Assembly (NCBI GenBank): GCA_030425395.1
Contig: JAUIAS010000006.1
Span: forward strand, 62,001-126,000
Direction: 5' to 3'
Length of the DNA stretch: 64,000 nucleotides
DNA from: Alphaproteobacteria bacterium
GTDB taxonomy: Bacteria; Pseudomonadota; Alphaproteobacteria; Rhodobacterales; Rhodobacteraceae
A model generated the notes under the pieces. It had not been told where the DNA came from, did not search any database, and saw only the letters and a list, made by a program, of their open reading frames with translations. Below are positions 7,661 to 17,838 of the stretch, piece by piece. The first letter of the stretch is position 1. Each line of letters opens with the position of its first letter. A program made the position numbers and the translations under genes.

Positions 7661-9622
7661 ATGATTACAGAGCTCGGACATTTCGCACTCATCCTCGCCT
7701 TCGTGGTGGCCATCGTTCAGACGATCGTGCCGCTGGTGGGGGCCCATAAACGGCGCGCATCCTGGATGGCGGTGGCAGAGCCAGCCGCGAACGCGCAGTT
7801 TCTGCTAACGGCGGCGGCCTTCGGGGCGCTGACCTATGCTTTTGTTACTTCGGACTTTTCGCTGCGTCTGGTGGTGCTGAACAGCCATTCTGCCAAACCG
7901 ATGCTGTACAAGATCAGCGGCACTTGGGGCAATCACGAGGGATCAATGCTCTTGTGGGTGCTCATCGTGTCCCTGTTCGGAGCAATGGCCGCGTGGTTCG
8001 GCAAGGGATTGCCACCCACCCTGCGGGCGCGCGTGCTGTCCGTGCAGGCGGCGATCGGGGTGGCGTTCTTTGCGTTCATCCTGTTCACATCGAACCCGTT
8101 CCTGCGCATGGACGTGCCCCCGTTCGATGGCCAGGACCTGAATCCGCTGTTACAGGATCCCGGCTTGGCCTTTCACCCGCCGTTTCTTTACCTTGGCTAT
8201 GTCGGGTTGAGCATGGCGTTTTCCTTTGCCGTGGCGGCCCTGATCGAGGGGCGCGTTGACGCGGCGTGGGGACGGTGGGTCCGGCCATGGACGCTGGCGG
8301 CGTGGGTATTCCTGACCATCGGCATCGCGCTTGGGTCGTGGTGGGCTTATTACGAGCTTGGCTGGGGCGGCTTCTGGTTCTGGGACCCGGTGGAAAACGC
8401 ATCGTTCATGCCATGGTTGCTGGCGGCGGCCCTGCTGCATTCGGCGATCGTGGTGGAAAAACGCGAAGCGTTGAAAAGCTGGACCATCCTGCTGGCGATC
8501 TTGGCGTTCGGCTTTTCGCTGATCGGGACGTTCATCGTGCGGTCGGGTCTTTTGACTTCGGTTCACGCCTTTGCCAACGACCCCGAACGGGGGGTGTTCA
8601 TTCTGATGATCCTTGGGTTCTTTACCGGAGGTGCATTGACGCTGTTCGCGTTGCGCGCGCAAGCGATGGAAGCCAAGGGCGTGTTCGGCATGGTCAGCCG
8701 GGAAAGCATGCTGGTGGTCAACAATATCCTGTTGGCGGTCAGCTGTTTCGTGGTGTTCGTGGGGACGCTTTGGCCGGTGGTGGCCGAGATGTTCTTTGAC
8801 CGGAAATTGTCGGTGGGACCGCCGTTTTTCAACATGGCCTTTACGCCGTTCATGGTTGTCCTGGGGCTGGTGTTGCCAATCGGTGCGATGGTGCCGTGGA
8901 AGCGTGGGGCCTTGTCTCGGGCAATCCGTCCCTTGCGGGGCGTGTTTATCCTCGCGGTTGCGGTCGCGGCTCTGGTCTGGGCGATGCAGACAGGGCGCAG
9001 TGCGCTTGGCCCCGTGGGTGTGTTCCTTGGGGTCTGGATGGTTGCGGGGGCGCTGGTTGATCTTTGGTCGCGCACCGGGTCGTCCGGCGCGTCGCGCCTT
9101 TTCCGGCTGCCACGCGCGGATTGGGGCAAGACGGTGGCCCATTCGGGCCTTGGCATCACCATTTTCGCGATTGCGGGGCTCACCGCGTGGGAACGCGAGG
9201 ATATCCGTGTGGCCCAGATCGGTGTGCCGTTCACTGTGGCGGGGTTCGAGCTTGAACTTCAGGGTGTCGAACGGGTGCGGGGGCCGAACTATTTCTCGAC
9301 CATGGGCGAGGTGTCCTTGCGCCGCAATGGTCGCGAGCTTGCGCATCTTTATCCCGAAAAAAGGGACTATCCCGTGGCGCGCATGCCGACCACCGAGGCG
9401 GCGATTGATTACCGGTTCCTGCGCGACATCTATGTCGTCATCGGTGATCAGCAAAACAACGGTGGCTGGACGGTGCGCACCTATATCAAGCCCTTTGCCA
9501 ACTGGATTTGGGCGGGATGTATCCTGATGTCCATCGGTGGGTTGCTATCCTTGAGCGACCGCCGATTCCGGGTGGCGGCGGGCGCGCGGCGCACGGCGGC
9601 GCGTGCGGTGCCAGCGGAATGA
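7661..9622 (+). CDS. ccmF: Haem lyase CcmF (cytochrome c-type biogenesis)
   Basis: 653 residues, polytopic. The tryptophan-rich WWD haem-handling segment (about residues 226-243; ELGWGGFWFWDP) and NHEGSMLLW near residue 90 are diagnostic. It ligates haem from CcmE to apocytochrome CxxCH motifs on the periplasmic side, with CcmH. ATG 7661 is chosen over the ORF's upstream start at 7625 because MITELGHFALILA matches the usual N-terminus. Its stop overlaps the ccmH start (ATGA). Confidence 0.97.
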   Translation: MITELGHFALILAFVVAIVQTIVPLVGAHKRRASWMAVAEPAANAQFLLTAAAFGALTYAFVTSDFSLRLVVLNSHSAKPMLYKISGTWGNHEGSMLLWVLIVSLFGAMAAWFGKGLPPTLRARVLSVQAAIGVAFFAFILFTSNPFLRMDVPPFDGQDLNPLLQDPGLAFHPPFLYLGYVGLSMAFSFAVAALIEGRVDAAWGRWVRPWTLAAWVFLTIGIALGSWWAYYELGWGGFWFWDPVENASFMPWLLAAALLHSAIVVEKREALKSWTILLAILAFGFSLIGTFIVRSGLLTSVHAFANDPERGVFILMILGFFTGGALTLFALRAQAMEAKGVFGMVSRESMLVVNNILLAVSCFVVFVGTLWPVVAEMFFDRKLSVGPPFFNMAFTPFMVVLGLVLPIGAMVPWKRGALSRAIRPLRGVFILAVAVAALVWAMQTGRSALGPVGVFLGVWMVAGALVDLWSRTGSSGASRLFRLPRADWGKTVAHSGLGITIFAIAGLTAWEREDIRVAQIGVPFTVAGFELELQGVERVRGPNYFSTMGEVSLRRNGRELAHLYPEKRDYPVARMPTTEAAIDYRFLRDIYVVIGDQQNNGGWTVRTYIKPFANWIWAGCILMSIGGLLSLSDRRFRVAAGARRTAARAVPAE

Positions 9623-10107
9623 GGGGCGCGGCTTATCTGCGCGGTCTTTTTCTGGCTGTGACCGTTGCGATGACCGCAGCCTTTGGGGCAACACCGGCCT
9701 TTGCGGTGTTGCCCGACGAGGTGCTTGAAGATCCCGCACTTGAGGCCCGCGCGCGTGAATTGTCGCGCGGGTTGCGGTGCCTCGTTTGCCGAAATGAGAG
9801 CATCGACGAAAGCAATGCGGAACTGGCCCGTGATCTGCGCCTGCTGGTGCGCGAACGGCTGGTGGCGGGCGACAGCAACGCCGAGGTGATCGACTTTGTC
9901 GTGGAACGGTATGGCGAGTATGTGCTGCTCAAGCCGCTGGCGGGCGGGTCCAACTGGCTGTTGTGGGCGGCGGGGCCGGTGATGTTGTTGTTGGCGGCGG
10001 GGGTCGGGTTCGTCTATCTGCGGGGCCGCAGAGATGCGCCGATGACCCAAGAGACGGCACTGACGCAGGACGAGCAGGACCGCCTGCGCAAGATTTTGGA
10101 AGAGTGA
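9619..10107 (+). CDS. ccmH: Cytochrome c-type biogenesis protein CcmH (CcmL-type thioredoxin-like)
   Basis: 162 residues. Signal peptide (about 1-29), the redox motif LRCLVCRNES with the CxxC cysteines at about 54 and 57, and a C-terminal membrane anchor (about 112-130). It reduces the apocytochrome CxxCH disulfide for CcmF. The four-base ATGA overlap with ccmF indicates coupling. The TPR-containing second half found in E. coli CcmH is absent; in alphaproteobacteria this is usually a separate gene (ccmI), which is not adjacent here. Confidence 0.94.
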   Translation: MRGAAYLRGLFLAVTVAMTAAFGATPAFAVLPDEVLEDPALEARARELSRGLRCLVCRNESIDESNAELARDLRLLVRERLVAGDSNAEVIDFVVERYGEYVLLKPLAGGSNWLLWAAGPVMLLLAAGVGFVYLRGRRDAPMTQETALTQDEQDRLRKILEE

Positions 10108-10179
10108 CGCGCGGTCCCTCTGGTTTCGGGGTGCGGCATCCGTAAAACTGACCCGGAAATGAGGGAGGATACCGCCGCC

Positions 10180-10956
10180 ATGGAATACCAGACAATCAAG
10201 CTCGACATTACCGACGGGGTCGCGGTTGTCCTGTTGGATCGCGCCGACAAGATGAATGCGCTGACGGCACAAATGCGTGCCGAACTGACCCACGCGGTCA
10301 AGGCGGCGGGAGAACAGGCGCGGGTCGTGGTTCTGACCGGCGCGGGCCGCGCGTTTTGTTCGGGTCAGGACCTTGGCGATGGATCAAGCGCCGCCAGCCT
10401 TGATCTGGAGCGGGTGCTGCGCGACGAATACACCCCACTTCTCAAGGCCATTGTGGATTGCCCTGTGCCGACGATCAGCGCGGTAAACGGGGCGGCGGCA
10501 GGTGCGGGGGCCAATCTTGCCCTTGCGGCAGACGTGGTCATCGCCACCGAAAGCGCATATTTCATGCAGGCATTCACGCGTATTGGCCTTATCCCTGATG
10601 CAGGTGGCACTTATTACCTGCCGCGCCAGATGGGCATGGCCAAGGCAATGGGGGCCGCGCTGTTTGCCGACAAGATTTCCGCGCGTCAGGCGGATGACTG
10701 GGGCATGATCTGGGAAGCGGTGGCCGACGACGAATTCGATGCCCATTGGCGCAAGCGCGCCGCGCATCTGGCCAATGGACCCACGGCGGCCTATGCGGCG
10801 GCCAAGACAGCGATCCGGGGGTCGTGGGATGCCACGCTTGAGGCGCAGTTGGGGACCGAGGCCAAGCTTCAGGGGGCTTGCGGGAAATCGCGGGACTTCA
10901 AGGAAGGTGTTCTGGCCTTTACCGAGAAGCGCGCGCCCAAGTTCGAAGGGCGCTGA
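10180..10956 (+). CDS. Enoyl-CoA hydratase/isomerase family protein, PaaG-like
   Basis: 258-residue crotonase-fold protein. LTGAGRAFCSGQDLG and the oxyanion-hole block AGAGANLALAADVV are present. IPDAGGTYYLPRQMG with KISARQADDWGMIWE resembles the phenylacetate-pathway isomerase PaaG, which converts ring-1,2-epoxyphenylacetyl-CoA to the oxepin. No other paa gene is adjacent, so a general enoyl-CoA hydratase is possible. ATG 10180 is preferred over ATG 10159 because the purine-rich GAGGGAGGA (10161-10169) fits as its ribosome binding site. Confidence 0.85.
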   Translation: MEYQTIKLDITDGVAVVLLDRADKMNALTAQMRAELTHAVKAAGEQARVVVLTGAGRAFCSGQDLGDGSSAASLDLERVLRDEYTPLLKAIVDCPVPTISAVNGAAAGAGANLALAADVVIATESAYFMQAFTRIGLIPDAGGTYYLPRQMGMAKAMGAALFADKISARQADDWGMIWEAVADDEFDAHWRKRAAHLANGPTAAYAAAKTAIRGSWDATLEAQLGTEAKLQGACGKSRDFKEGVLAFTEKRAPKFEGR

Positions 10957-10977
10957 GGCCATGCCGACGCCGGGCGA

Positions 10978-11475
10978 TCAGGTCCGGCGTCTTTCGAAAT
11001 AGACGCTGTCACACCATTCGCCATTGATGAAAAACGTGCGCGCGGCGCGTCCGGTTTCCACGAAGCCGAGAGCTTTCAGGAGGGCGATTGAGCCGTCGTT
11101 TCGTGGATCAGCGTCGGCGGTCAGGCGATCGTATCCCAGCGTGTCCAGAAAATACGGTATCAGGGCGGTGAGCGCCTCGCGCATGAAGCCTTTGCGCCAA
11201 AGATCCGCGCGCAAGAGAAACCCGATCTCGTCTCCTTCATGCACCCCGGCGCAGCCGACGGCCTGCCCGTCATGATCAATCACGAAATACCGGGTCGGGG
11301 TGCTGGCGTGCGTGATCATCGCGTCCAGAAGCGCGCGCGTCTCGGCCCGGTCGCGATGCGCCGACGTTGACCAATAGCGCATGACCCGCAGATCCGAATA
11401 GACGTTGTGCAACCCGTCGAGATCGTCCGCCACTGGTGGCCGCAGGACGAGACGACGGGTGCGCAGAACCGTCAT
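10978..11475 (-). CDS. GNAT family N-acetyltransferase (RimJ/RimL-like)
   Basis: 165 residues. The N-terminal TRRLVLRPPVADDLDGL, the acetyl-CoA-binding loop region GFLLRADLWRKGFMREAL, and ADPRNDGSIALLKALGFVE are typical of the RimJ/RimL subgroup, which acetylates protein N-termini or small amines. The substrate cannot be predicted. ATG 11475 gives a family-length protein. The RTX gene stop lies 8 bases upstream, so it may be expressed from the RTX promoter. Confidence 0.85.
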   Translation of the reverse strand: MTVLRTRRLVLRPPVADDLDGLHNVYSDLRVMRYWSTSAHRDRAETRALLDAMITHASTPTRYFVIDHDGQAVGCAGVHEGDEIGFLLRADLWRKGFMREALTALIPYFLDTLGYDRLTADADPRNDGSIALLKALGFVETGRAARTFFINGEWCDSVYFERRRT

Positions 11476-11483
11476 CGCAGGGG

Positions 11484-12509
11484 TCAGGAAATCGCCACTG
11501 ACGCGTATTCGCCCAGCAAGACCCGGCCCACGAATTCGGTGCCGAAATCGCCGTAAACATCTGCGATAACCTGATTTTCCAACAATAGCTGAACATGGCC
11601 CGCACCGGTGCCGGGTTGGAAGGAAATCCCCGGGGCCGTGAGTGCAGCGGGGTCTTCGACCAACACTTGGATTACGTCCTCGGCGCTGTTGAAATCGGTG
11701 ATCGTTGCGGGGTTGGCCGCGGTTATCCAATCGCCCAGAACAAAGGCGTCCTGACCCGTGCCGCCGGTGCCTTCGTCGTTTTCATCAAGCAGTAGAACAT
11801 CATCGTCGGCACCACCGTCCAGTATGTCCACAGCCCCGTCACCGTCGCCTTCAAGACGGAAATTGGGGAGTTCCAGATCCTGATTGGTCGACAGGGCGCG
11901 GATGATCTCGTAATCGTCTGTGTTCAGCTCGCGGTTAAAGAGGCCGCCACCTGCAAGGATGTCGTCGCCGTCTTCTCCGTACAGGGCATCGGCTCCGGAT
12001 GCGCCCATCAACAGATCGTTACCGCCGCCCCCGAGAAGCATGTCTTCTCCCGCGCCGCCCTGAAGCAGGTCGTTGCCGGGGCCGCCATGCAATTCATCGT
12101 TCTGGGTGCCGCCGAAAAGCCCATCATGCCATTCGCCACCCATCAGAAAATCGTCACCGCCGTTGCCTTCCAACAGATCCTTGCCGTCATCGCCGAGCAA
12201 GGTGTCGTCGCCGGTTCCGCCGCGCACTGTGTCGAACCCCTTGAGCGCATGGACCGTGTCATCGCCCGGCCCCGCGTCAAAAATATCGGCGCGGTTGGTG
12301 AGCGTCACCACATCGCTGCCATTGGTTGATGTGCCGGTCCCTATGTTGAAAACGTTGTCATCTTCGCCCTCTGTGCCGGTACCTGTCGTGCCGCCATTGT
12401 TGTTCAGAGAATTGAGATAAGCGTTGTACTCATCTTCGGCGTCTTCGGCCTCGGAGGCGGCAAAGCTGAGAAGCCCCGCACCCAGAAGCAGAGAAATAAG
12501 CAGTTCCAT
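11484..12509 (-). CDS. RTX-type calcium-binding repeat protein
   Basis: 341 residues, strongly acidic. Glycine/aspartate nonapeptide repeats (GGxGxDxLx), such as GGTGDDTLLGDDG and GGPGNDLLQGGAGED, occupy about residues 78-190, with further copies at about 222-245. A C-terminal domain (about 250-341) contains ITDFNSAEDVIQV, often seen before type I secretion signals. Repeats fold into a parallel beta-roll on Ca2+ binding outside the cell. Odd point: residues 3-17 (LLISLLLGAGLLSFA) are hydrophobic, like a membrane anchor or signal. No catalytic domain or secretion genes are nearby. ATG 12509 has a GGGGG tract eight bases upstream. Confidence 0.85.
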   Translation of the reverse strand: MELLISLLLGAGLLSFAASEAEDAEDEYNAYLNSLNNNGGTTGTGTEGEDDNVFNIGTGTSTNGSDVVTLTNRADIFDAGPGDDTVHALKGFDTVRGGTGDDTLLGDDGKDLLEGNGGDDFLMGGEWHDGLFGGTQNDELHGGPGNDLLQGGAGEDMLLGGGGNDLLMGASGADALYGEDGDDILAGGGLFNRELNTDDYEIIRALSTNQDLELPNFRLEGDGDGAVDILDGGADDDVLLLDENDEGTGGTGQDAFVLGDWITAANPATITDFNSAEDVIQVLVEDPAALTAPGISFQPGTGAGHVQLLLENQVIADVYGDFGTEFVGRVLLGEYASVAIS

Positions 12510-12904
12510 CCAGCAAGCCCCCGTATGCTCGTTCTGCGATATCGGACCCAGCGCGTTTCTCCATGGCGTTACGCCAGGGGGAAGGCTGGGTGTCGATATC
12601 GTGGCTGTTCCGGTCGGGGCAGGCATGTGCGCACGGGTGCAACACCCGCATGCAATGGTGACCTGTTCCGTGTCACCGTCCGCTCTGCCGCCGTACCGGT
12701 CCAACCAAAGATAATCGTTACCAGCTTTCGTATAGAGACTTTCTGCGATCCGTCAATATTTTGCCATATTTTCAACAATTTGTCGCCGCGTAGCGTCATG
12801 TTCGGAAACAATGAGTGATCGCGCGGGGAGAGTGTCGCAAAAACGAAAACCCCCGAACGTGCGGTTCGGGGGCCCAGAGATCTTTTTGATTCGCGCTGTT
12901 GGCT
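12510..12904. other. 395-base intergenic region between RTX gene and gltA
   Basis: No gene seen. It holds two perfect dyads upstream of the RTX gene: TGGCGT-t-ACGCCA (12564-12576), and CGGGTG-caa-CACCCG (12634-12648) inside flanking GCATG/CATGC arms (12623-12653). An AT-rich stretch at about 12745-12785 could contain the RTX promoter. The gltA terminator lies at 12837-12872. Confidence 0.6.
12837..12872 (-). terminator. Intrinsic terminator after gltA
   Basis: A nine-pair perfect stem CCCCCGAAC/GTTCGGGGG (12850-12858 and 12864-12872) with a five-base loop. Read on the minus strand it is followed by a T-rich run (complement of 12837-12849). Confidence 0.85.
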
Positions 12905-14200
12905 TCAGCGGTTCTCGATGTCGATGTAATCGCGGGTGACGCTGCCTTGATAAAGCTGGCGCGGGCGGCCGATTTTCATCTGCGGATCGGCAAGCTGTTC
13001 TTTCCACTGGCTGATCCAGCCCACGGTGCGCGATACCGCGAAGATCGGTGTGAACATCGACGTGGGGAAGCCCATCGCTTCGAGGATGATACCGGAATAG
13101 AAGTCCACGTTCGGGAACAGTTTCTTGTCGGCGAAATACGGATCGTTTAGCGCCGCCGTTTCCAGTTCCTTGGCGACCTGAAGGATCGGATTGTTTTCGA
13201 CACCCAGCAGTTCGAGAACCTCGTCCGCCGATTGCTTCATCACAGTCGCGCGGGGATCGAAGTTCTTGTAGACGCGGTGGCCAAAGCCCATCAGGCGGAA
13301 CGGATCGTTCTTGTCCTTGGCGCGGGCAATAAATTCCGGAATCCGGTCCGGAGTGCCGATTTCCTTGAGCATTTCAAGGCAGGCCTGATTGGCGCCGCCA
13401 TGCGCCGGCCCCCACAAACAGGCGATGCCCGCCGCGATACAGGCGAACGGGTTGGCGCCGGACGACGAAGCAAGACGCACGGTCGAAGTGGAGGCGTTCT
13501 GCTCGTGATCGGCGTGCAGGGTAAAGATCCGGTCCATCGCGCGGGCGAGGATCGGATCAACGACATATTCTTCGGCCGGAACCGCAAAACACATGTGCAG
13601 GAAGTTGGCCGCGTAATCCAGATCGTTGCGTGGATAGACGAATGGCTGGCCGACCGAATACTTATAGGCCATCGCGGCGATGGTGGGCATCTTGGCGATC
13701 AGGCGGTGGCTGGCGATTTCGCGCTGGCGTTCGTCGGAAATGTCCGTGCTGTCGTGGTAAAAGGCAGACATTGCGCCAACCACACCGACCATGGTGGCCA
13801 TGGGATGCGCATCGCGGCGGAACCCGCGGAAGAAATTGTGCATCTGTTCATGGATCATGGTGTGGCGGGTGATCGTGCTTTCGAACACTTCCAGATCCTT
13901 GGCAGACGGCAGTTCACCGTAGAGCAGCAGGTAGCAGACTTCGAGATAGTGCGATTTCGCCGCCAACTGGTCGATCGGGTAACCGCGATGCAGCAATTCA
14001 CCCTTGTCGCCGTCGATAAAGGTGATGGTGCTGTCGCAGGATGCGGTCGAGGTAAAGCCGGGATCATAAGTGAACACGCCCGCCTGCGCGTAAAGCTTGC
14101 GGATGTCTACCACGTCCGGGCCGGATGTGGGCGAGTACATCGGCAACTCATAGGCGTTGCCGTCAATCGTCAAGGTGGCGGATTTGGTGGCGTCTGTCAT
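12905..14200 (-). CDS. gltA: Citrate synthase (type II, hexameric class)
   Basis: 431 residues. Condenses oxaloacetate and acetyl-CoA as the first TCA-cycle step. Catalytic-histidine blocks GPAHGGANQ (near residue 262) and [14 protein letters not shown] (near 306), and the N-terminal domain typical of Gram-negative NADH-sensitive enzymes, are visible. ATG 14200 has a strong AAGGAAGGGA ribosome binding site. The longer frame, starting at 14266, lacks one. It is followed by its own terminator. Confidence 0.97.
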   Translation of the reverse strand: MTDATKSATLTIDGNAYELPMYSPTSGPDVVDIRKLYAQAGVFTYDPGFTSTASCDSTITFIDGDKGELLHRGYPIDQLAAKSHYLEVCYLLLYGELPSAKDLEVFESTITRHTMIHEQMHNFFRGFRRDAHPMATMVGVVGAMSAFYHDSTDISDERQREIASHRLIAKMPTIAAMAYKYSVGQPFVYPRNDLDYAANFLHMCFAVPAEEYVVDPILARAMDRIFTLHADHEQNASTSTVRLASSSGANPFACIAAGIACLWGPAHGGANQACLEMLKEIGTPDRIPEFIARAKDKNDPFRLMGFGHRVYKNFDPRATVMKQSADEVLELLGVENNPILQVAKELETAALNDPYFADKKLFPNVDFYSGIILEAMGFPTSMFTPIFAVSRTVGWISQWKEQLADPQMKIGRPRQLYQGSVTRDYIDIENR

Positions 14201-14308
14201 CTGTGTCCCTTCCTTATCATGATGCGCGGCGGCGATGCCTGCCTGCGCATGGGTAACCCGCGACAATTGCGCGGGCGGGGTGGTCAGGCAGAGGAACGGG
14301 TCGTCCGT

Positions 14309-15709
14309 TCATCCTGCCGCATCGGTCAGCCGGGCCAGCGTTTCATCGCGGCCCAGAACCAGCATCATGTCGAAAACCGAAGGTGTAACCGCCCGCCCGG
14401 CAAGCGCAGCCCGCAGCGGGGCGGCCAGCTTGCCGAATTTGGTTTCATGTGCTTCGGCGAAAGCGTTCAGAACGTCTTCCAGATCGTGTCGCGACCAATT
14501 AGCATTTTGCAAATGCGGCGTCAATTCCGCCAGTATACCACGGGATACAGAATCCAGCGCCTTGGCCGCCTTCGCATCCGGTTCGATTGGGCGCGATGTC
14601 AGAACAAAGTAAGCCTTTTCAAGAAGTTCTGGAAATGTTTTGGCCCGATCCTTGAGGCAATACATCGCACGTTCCAATCCCTCTTCCTGCCCCAAGGTCA
14701 GCGGATCAAGGCTCGCCGCAGCGCGATATTCCACGATTTCACGCCGCAATGCAGCATCATCCGCAATGGCGATGTGCTGTCCGCAGAGGTTTTCCAGCTT
14801 CTTGAGATCGAACCGCGCCGGGCTGCGGCCGATTCCATCCAGATCGAACCAGTCTTTTGCCTGATCATCGGTAAAGAATTCGTCATCGCCGTGGCTCCAG
14901 CCCAACCGCGCGAGGTAATTGCGCATACCCGCCGCCGGATAGCCCATTGCCTGATACTCCTGCGCGCCCAATGCGCCGTGACGCTTGGACAGTTTCTTGC
15001 CATCAGGGCCATGGATCAACGGAATATGCGCCCAGACCGGAACCTGCCAACCCATCGCTTCGTAGATCATCATCTGACGTGCGGCATTGTTCAGGTGATC
15101 ATCGCCGCGAATGACATGGGTAACGCCCATGTCGTGATCGTCGACCACCACGGCGAGCATATAGACAGGCGTTCCATCCGAACGCAGAAGCACCATATCG
15201 TCCAGTTGATCGTTGCCGATTTTCACGTCGCCCTGCACCTGATCACGGATCACCGTGTGGCCGTCTTGCGGAGCCTTGATGCGAACCACATAGGGTGCGT
15301 CAGGATGGGTCGCGGGATCGGCATCGCGCCACGGCGACCGGAACAGGGTAGAGCGGCCTTCGGCGCGGGCGGCTTCGCGGAAGGATTCGATTTCCTCTTG
15401 CGTGGCAAAGCACTTGTAGGCGCGGCCCGCTGCCAGCAGTTCGTGGGCGACTTCCGCGTGCCGGGCGGCCCCGTCGAATTGGCTGATCACATCGCCATCA
15501 TGGTCCAGACCAAGCCACGCCATGCCCTGAAGAATGGCGGCGGTGGCCTCGGGTGTGGATCGGGCGCGGTCAGTATCTTCGATGCGCAGCAGGAACTTGC
15601 CGCCGCGACCGCGTGCATAGAGCCAGTTGAACAAAGCGGTCCGGGCACCTCCGATATGAAGAAAACCGGTGGGCGAGGGGGCAAAACGGGTGACGACAGG
15701 CGCAGACAT
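14309..15709 (-). CDS. gltX: Glutamate--tRNA ligase
   Basis: 466 residues, class I aminoacyl-tRNA synthetase. [16 protein letters not shown] carries the HIGH-type motif (residues 18-21), and KLSKRHG at about 237 is the KMSKS equivalent. Charges tRNA-Glu (and possibly tRNA-Gln, when a GatCAB amidotransferase is used). Divergent from comEC, with 80 bases between starts. Confidence 0.96.
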   Translation of the reverse strand: MSAPVVTRFAPSPTGFLHIGGARTALFNWLYARGRGGKFLLRIEDTDRARSTPEATAAILQGMAWLGLDHDGDVISQFDGAARHAEVAHELLAAGRAYKCFATQEEIESFREAARAEGRSTLFRSPWRDADPATHPDAPYVVRIKAPQDGHTVIRDQVQGDVKIGNDQLDDMVLLRSDGTPVYMLAVVVDDHDMGVTHVIRGDDHLNNAARQMMIYEAMGWQVPVWAHIPLIHGPDGKKLSKRHGALGAQEYQAMGYPAAGMRNYLARLGWSHGDDEFFTDDQAKDWFDLDGIGRSPARFDLKKLENLCGQHIAIADDAALRREIVEYRAAASLDPLTLGQEEGLERAMYCLKDRAKTFPELLEKAYFVLTSRPIEPDAKAAKALDSVSRGILAELTPHLQNANWSRHDLEDVLNAFAEAHETKFGKLAAPLRAALAGRAVTPSVFDMMLVLGRDETLARLTDAAG

Positions 15710-15789
15710 GAGGTGCTGTTTACCTTTTTATAACCATGGGGGGCGTAGCGTTGCGGCTTGTCTAGCGATCCTTCCCGACCGGAGCAAGC

Positions 15790-17838
15790 ATGCGGTTTCT
15801 GGCCTGGCTCGACCTTGTCCTGTTGTATCAGCGTGGGCACTTGTTGCCCTGGGCACCGGTGTGTCTGGGGCTGGGGATTGCGCTTTATTTTCTGTGGCCC
15901 GGAGAACCGGGATTGTCTGTCTATGCCAGTTTCGGCGGCATGGCGATCGCAGTGGCGGGAATGGCCCTGCGACGGCCCGGCGGGCTGGCATCGCTGGGAT
16001 GGGCGGTCGCGTTGCTGGCGCTCGGCTTTTTGGTGGCGGGTGCACGGGCGCATCGCGTTGGCGATCATGTGTTGGGCTGGCGTTACTATGGCCCGGTCGA
16101 GGGGCGGATTGTCGCCACGGATCGCAGCGCGTCGGACGCGTTGCGTCTGACCTTGGACCAAGTGCGCCTGACCCGCGTGCCGCAGGGGCGCACGCCGGGG
16201 CGGGTGCGGGTGTCGCTGCATGGGGCGGCGGCCGAGGATGCGGACCGGCTGCATCCGGGTATGGTGGTGATGCTGACCGCGCATCTGTCCCCGCCGCAAG
16301 GACCGGTTGAACCTGGCGGTTTCGATTTTCGCCGCCATGCCTGGTTTCAGGGGCTGGGGGCCGTGGGCTACAGCCGTGTGCCGGTCATGCTGGCCGCGCC
16401 AAGCGGTGCAGGGTTGGCCGTGGCGCGGTGGCGGGCCCGGATCGGAGACCGGGTGCGCGCGGTGCTTCCCGGTGCCGCGGGCGGGTTTGCCGTGGCGGTG
16501 ATCACCGGCGATCGGTCAGGCATCCAGCGCGCCGATCTCGAGGCGTTGCGCGCGGCCAATACCGCGCATTTGCTGGCGATATCGGGGCTGCACATGGGGC
16601 TGTTGGTGGGGGTGGTCTTTGCGGTGCTGCGCTATGGGTTGGCCCTTTTTCCGTGGCTGGCGTTGCGGCTCTCAACGCGCAAGCTGGCGGCTGCGGGGGC
16701 GCTTGCGGCGGCGGCGATCTACCTGATCATGTCCGGGCGCAATGTCGCCACCGAGCGGGCCTTTGTCATGGCGGCGGTGGTGCTCTTGGCGGTGCTTCTG
16801 GATCGACGTGCGATAAGCCTGCGCGCGGTGGCGGTGGCGGCAATGGTGGTGCTGCTGCTGCGGCCCGAAACCCTGCTTGGTCCGGGATTTCAGATGTCTT
16901 TTGCGGCGACAACGGCGCTTGTGGCGGTGTTTGGCGCGGTCCGGCGGTTCGATCTGCCCCGTCTGCCGCGTTGGGTGGCACCGGTGGTGGGGGTGCTGGC
17001 CTCATCCGCGATTGCCGGGGCAGCCACGGCACCGGTCGGGGCCTTTCATTTCAACGCGGTATCGCAATACGGTCTGGTGGCCAATCTTCTTTCAGTGCCG
17101 TTGATGGGATCGGTGGTGATGCCCGCCGCGGTGTTGGCGGCGGCGTTGTCGCCCGTGGGTCTGGAAGCAATCGGGCTGTGGGTGATGGGCTGGGGCCTGC
17201 GTTGGATTTTGTTTGTCGCGCAATGGGTTGCCGGGTGGGACGGTGCGCGCATTCCGGTCGTCAGTCCTGAACCATGGGTGTTGCCTGTGCTGGCCTTGGG
17301 AGGGCTGGTGATCGTATTGTGGCAGGGGCGCGCGCGGTTGGCCGGGTTGATCCCGGTTGCCGTCGCGCTTTGGATCTGGGCGCATACGGAACGGCCTGAG
17401 GTTCTGATCGCTGACACAGGAACGCTGGTGGGCGCAATGGGCGAGGATGGGCGCGTCCTGTCAAAACCACGCGGTGCCGGGTTTGTGGCGCGAAACTGGC
17501 TCGAAAACGATGGTGACGGTGCCAAACAGGCGCAGGCCCATGCGCGGGGCGGCGATGCGGCGATCTGGCGGGTGCGCTGGTCAGGGGGAGAAGTGGTGCA
17601 TCTGACCGGTAAACGCGCGGCGCAAGGCTTTGGCGAATGCGCGCGCAATCAGGTGATTGTGGCCCCCGTGCCGCTGACGCTCACCGGATCATGCCGGGTG
17701 CTGGACCCGCAAACCTTGCGCCTGACCGGTGCGGTTGCGCTGGGTCCGAGTGGCGAAAGAACGGCGCGGGCCACAACGGGCGCGCGCCTCTGGTCACCGC
17801 ATCGCGGCGACCGGTCACGCCATGCCGCGCATCAGTAA
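15790..17838 (+). CDS. comEC: ComEC/Rec2 family DNA-uptake channel protein
   Basis: 682 residues, polytopic. An N-terminal DUF4131-like region (about 1-190) is followed by the competence domain (about 220-480; [17 protein letters not shown] is diagnostic). It moves single-stranded DNA across the inner membrane. The C-terminal 130 residues ([14 protein letters not shown] onward) align with the beta-lactamase-like domain position but lack an HxHxDH metal site, so nuclease activity is unlikely. In Rhodobacter, ComEC is needed to take up gene-transfer-agent DNA. The stop overlaps the convergent lexA stop by 7 bases. Confidence 0.9.
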   Translation: MRFLAWLDLVLLYQRGHLLPWAPVCLGLGIALYFLWPGEPGLSVYASFGGMAIAVAGMALRRPGGLASLGWAVALLALGFLVAGARAHRVGDHVLGWRYYGPVEGRIVATDRSASDALRLTLDQVRLTRVPQGRTPGRVRVSLHGAAAEDADRLHPGMVVMLTAHLSPPQGPVEPGGFDFRRHAWFQGLGAVGYSRVPVMLAAPSGAGLAVARWRARIGDRVRAVLPGAAGGFAVAVITGDRSGIQRADLEALRAANTAHLLAISGLHMGLLVGVVFAVLRYGLALFPWLALRLSTRKLAAAGALAAAAIYLIMSGRNVATERAFVMAAVVLLAVLLDRRAISLRAVAVAAMVVLLLRPETLLGPGFQMSFAATTALVAVFGAVRRFDLPRLPRWVAPVVGVLASSAIAGAATAPVGAFHFNAVSQYGLVANLLSVPLMGSVVMPAAVLAAALSPVGLEAIGLWVMGWGLRWILFVAQWVAGWDGARIPVVSPEPWVLPVLALGGLVIVLWQGRARLAGLIPVAVALWIWAHTERPEVLIADTGTLVGAMGEDGRVLSKPRGAGFVARNWLENDGDGAKQAQAHARGGDAAIWRVRWSGGEVVHLTGKRAAQGFGECARNQVIVAPVPLTLTGSCRVLDPQTLRLTGAVALGPSGERTARATTGARLWSPHRGDRSRHAAHQ

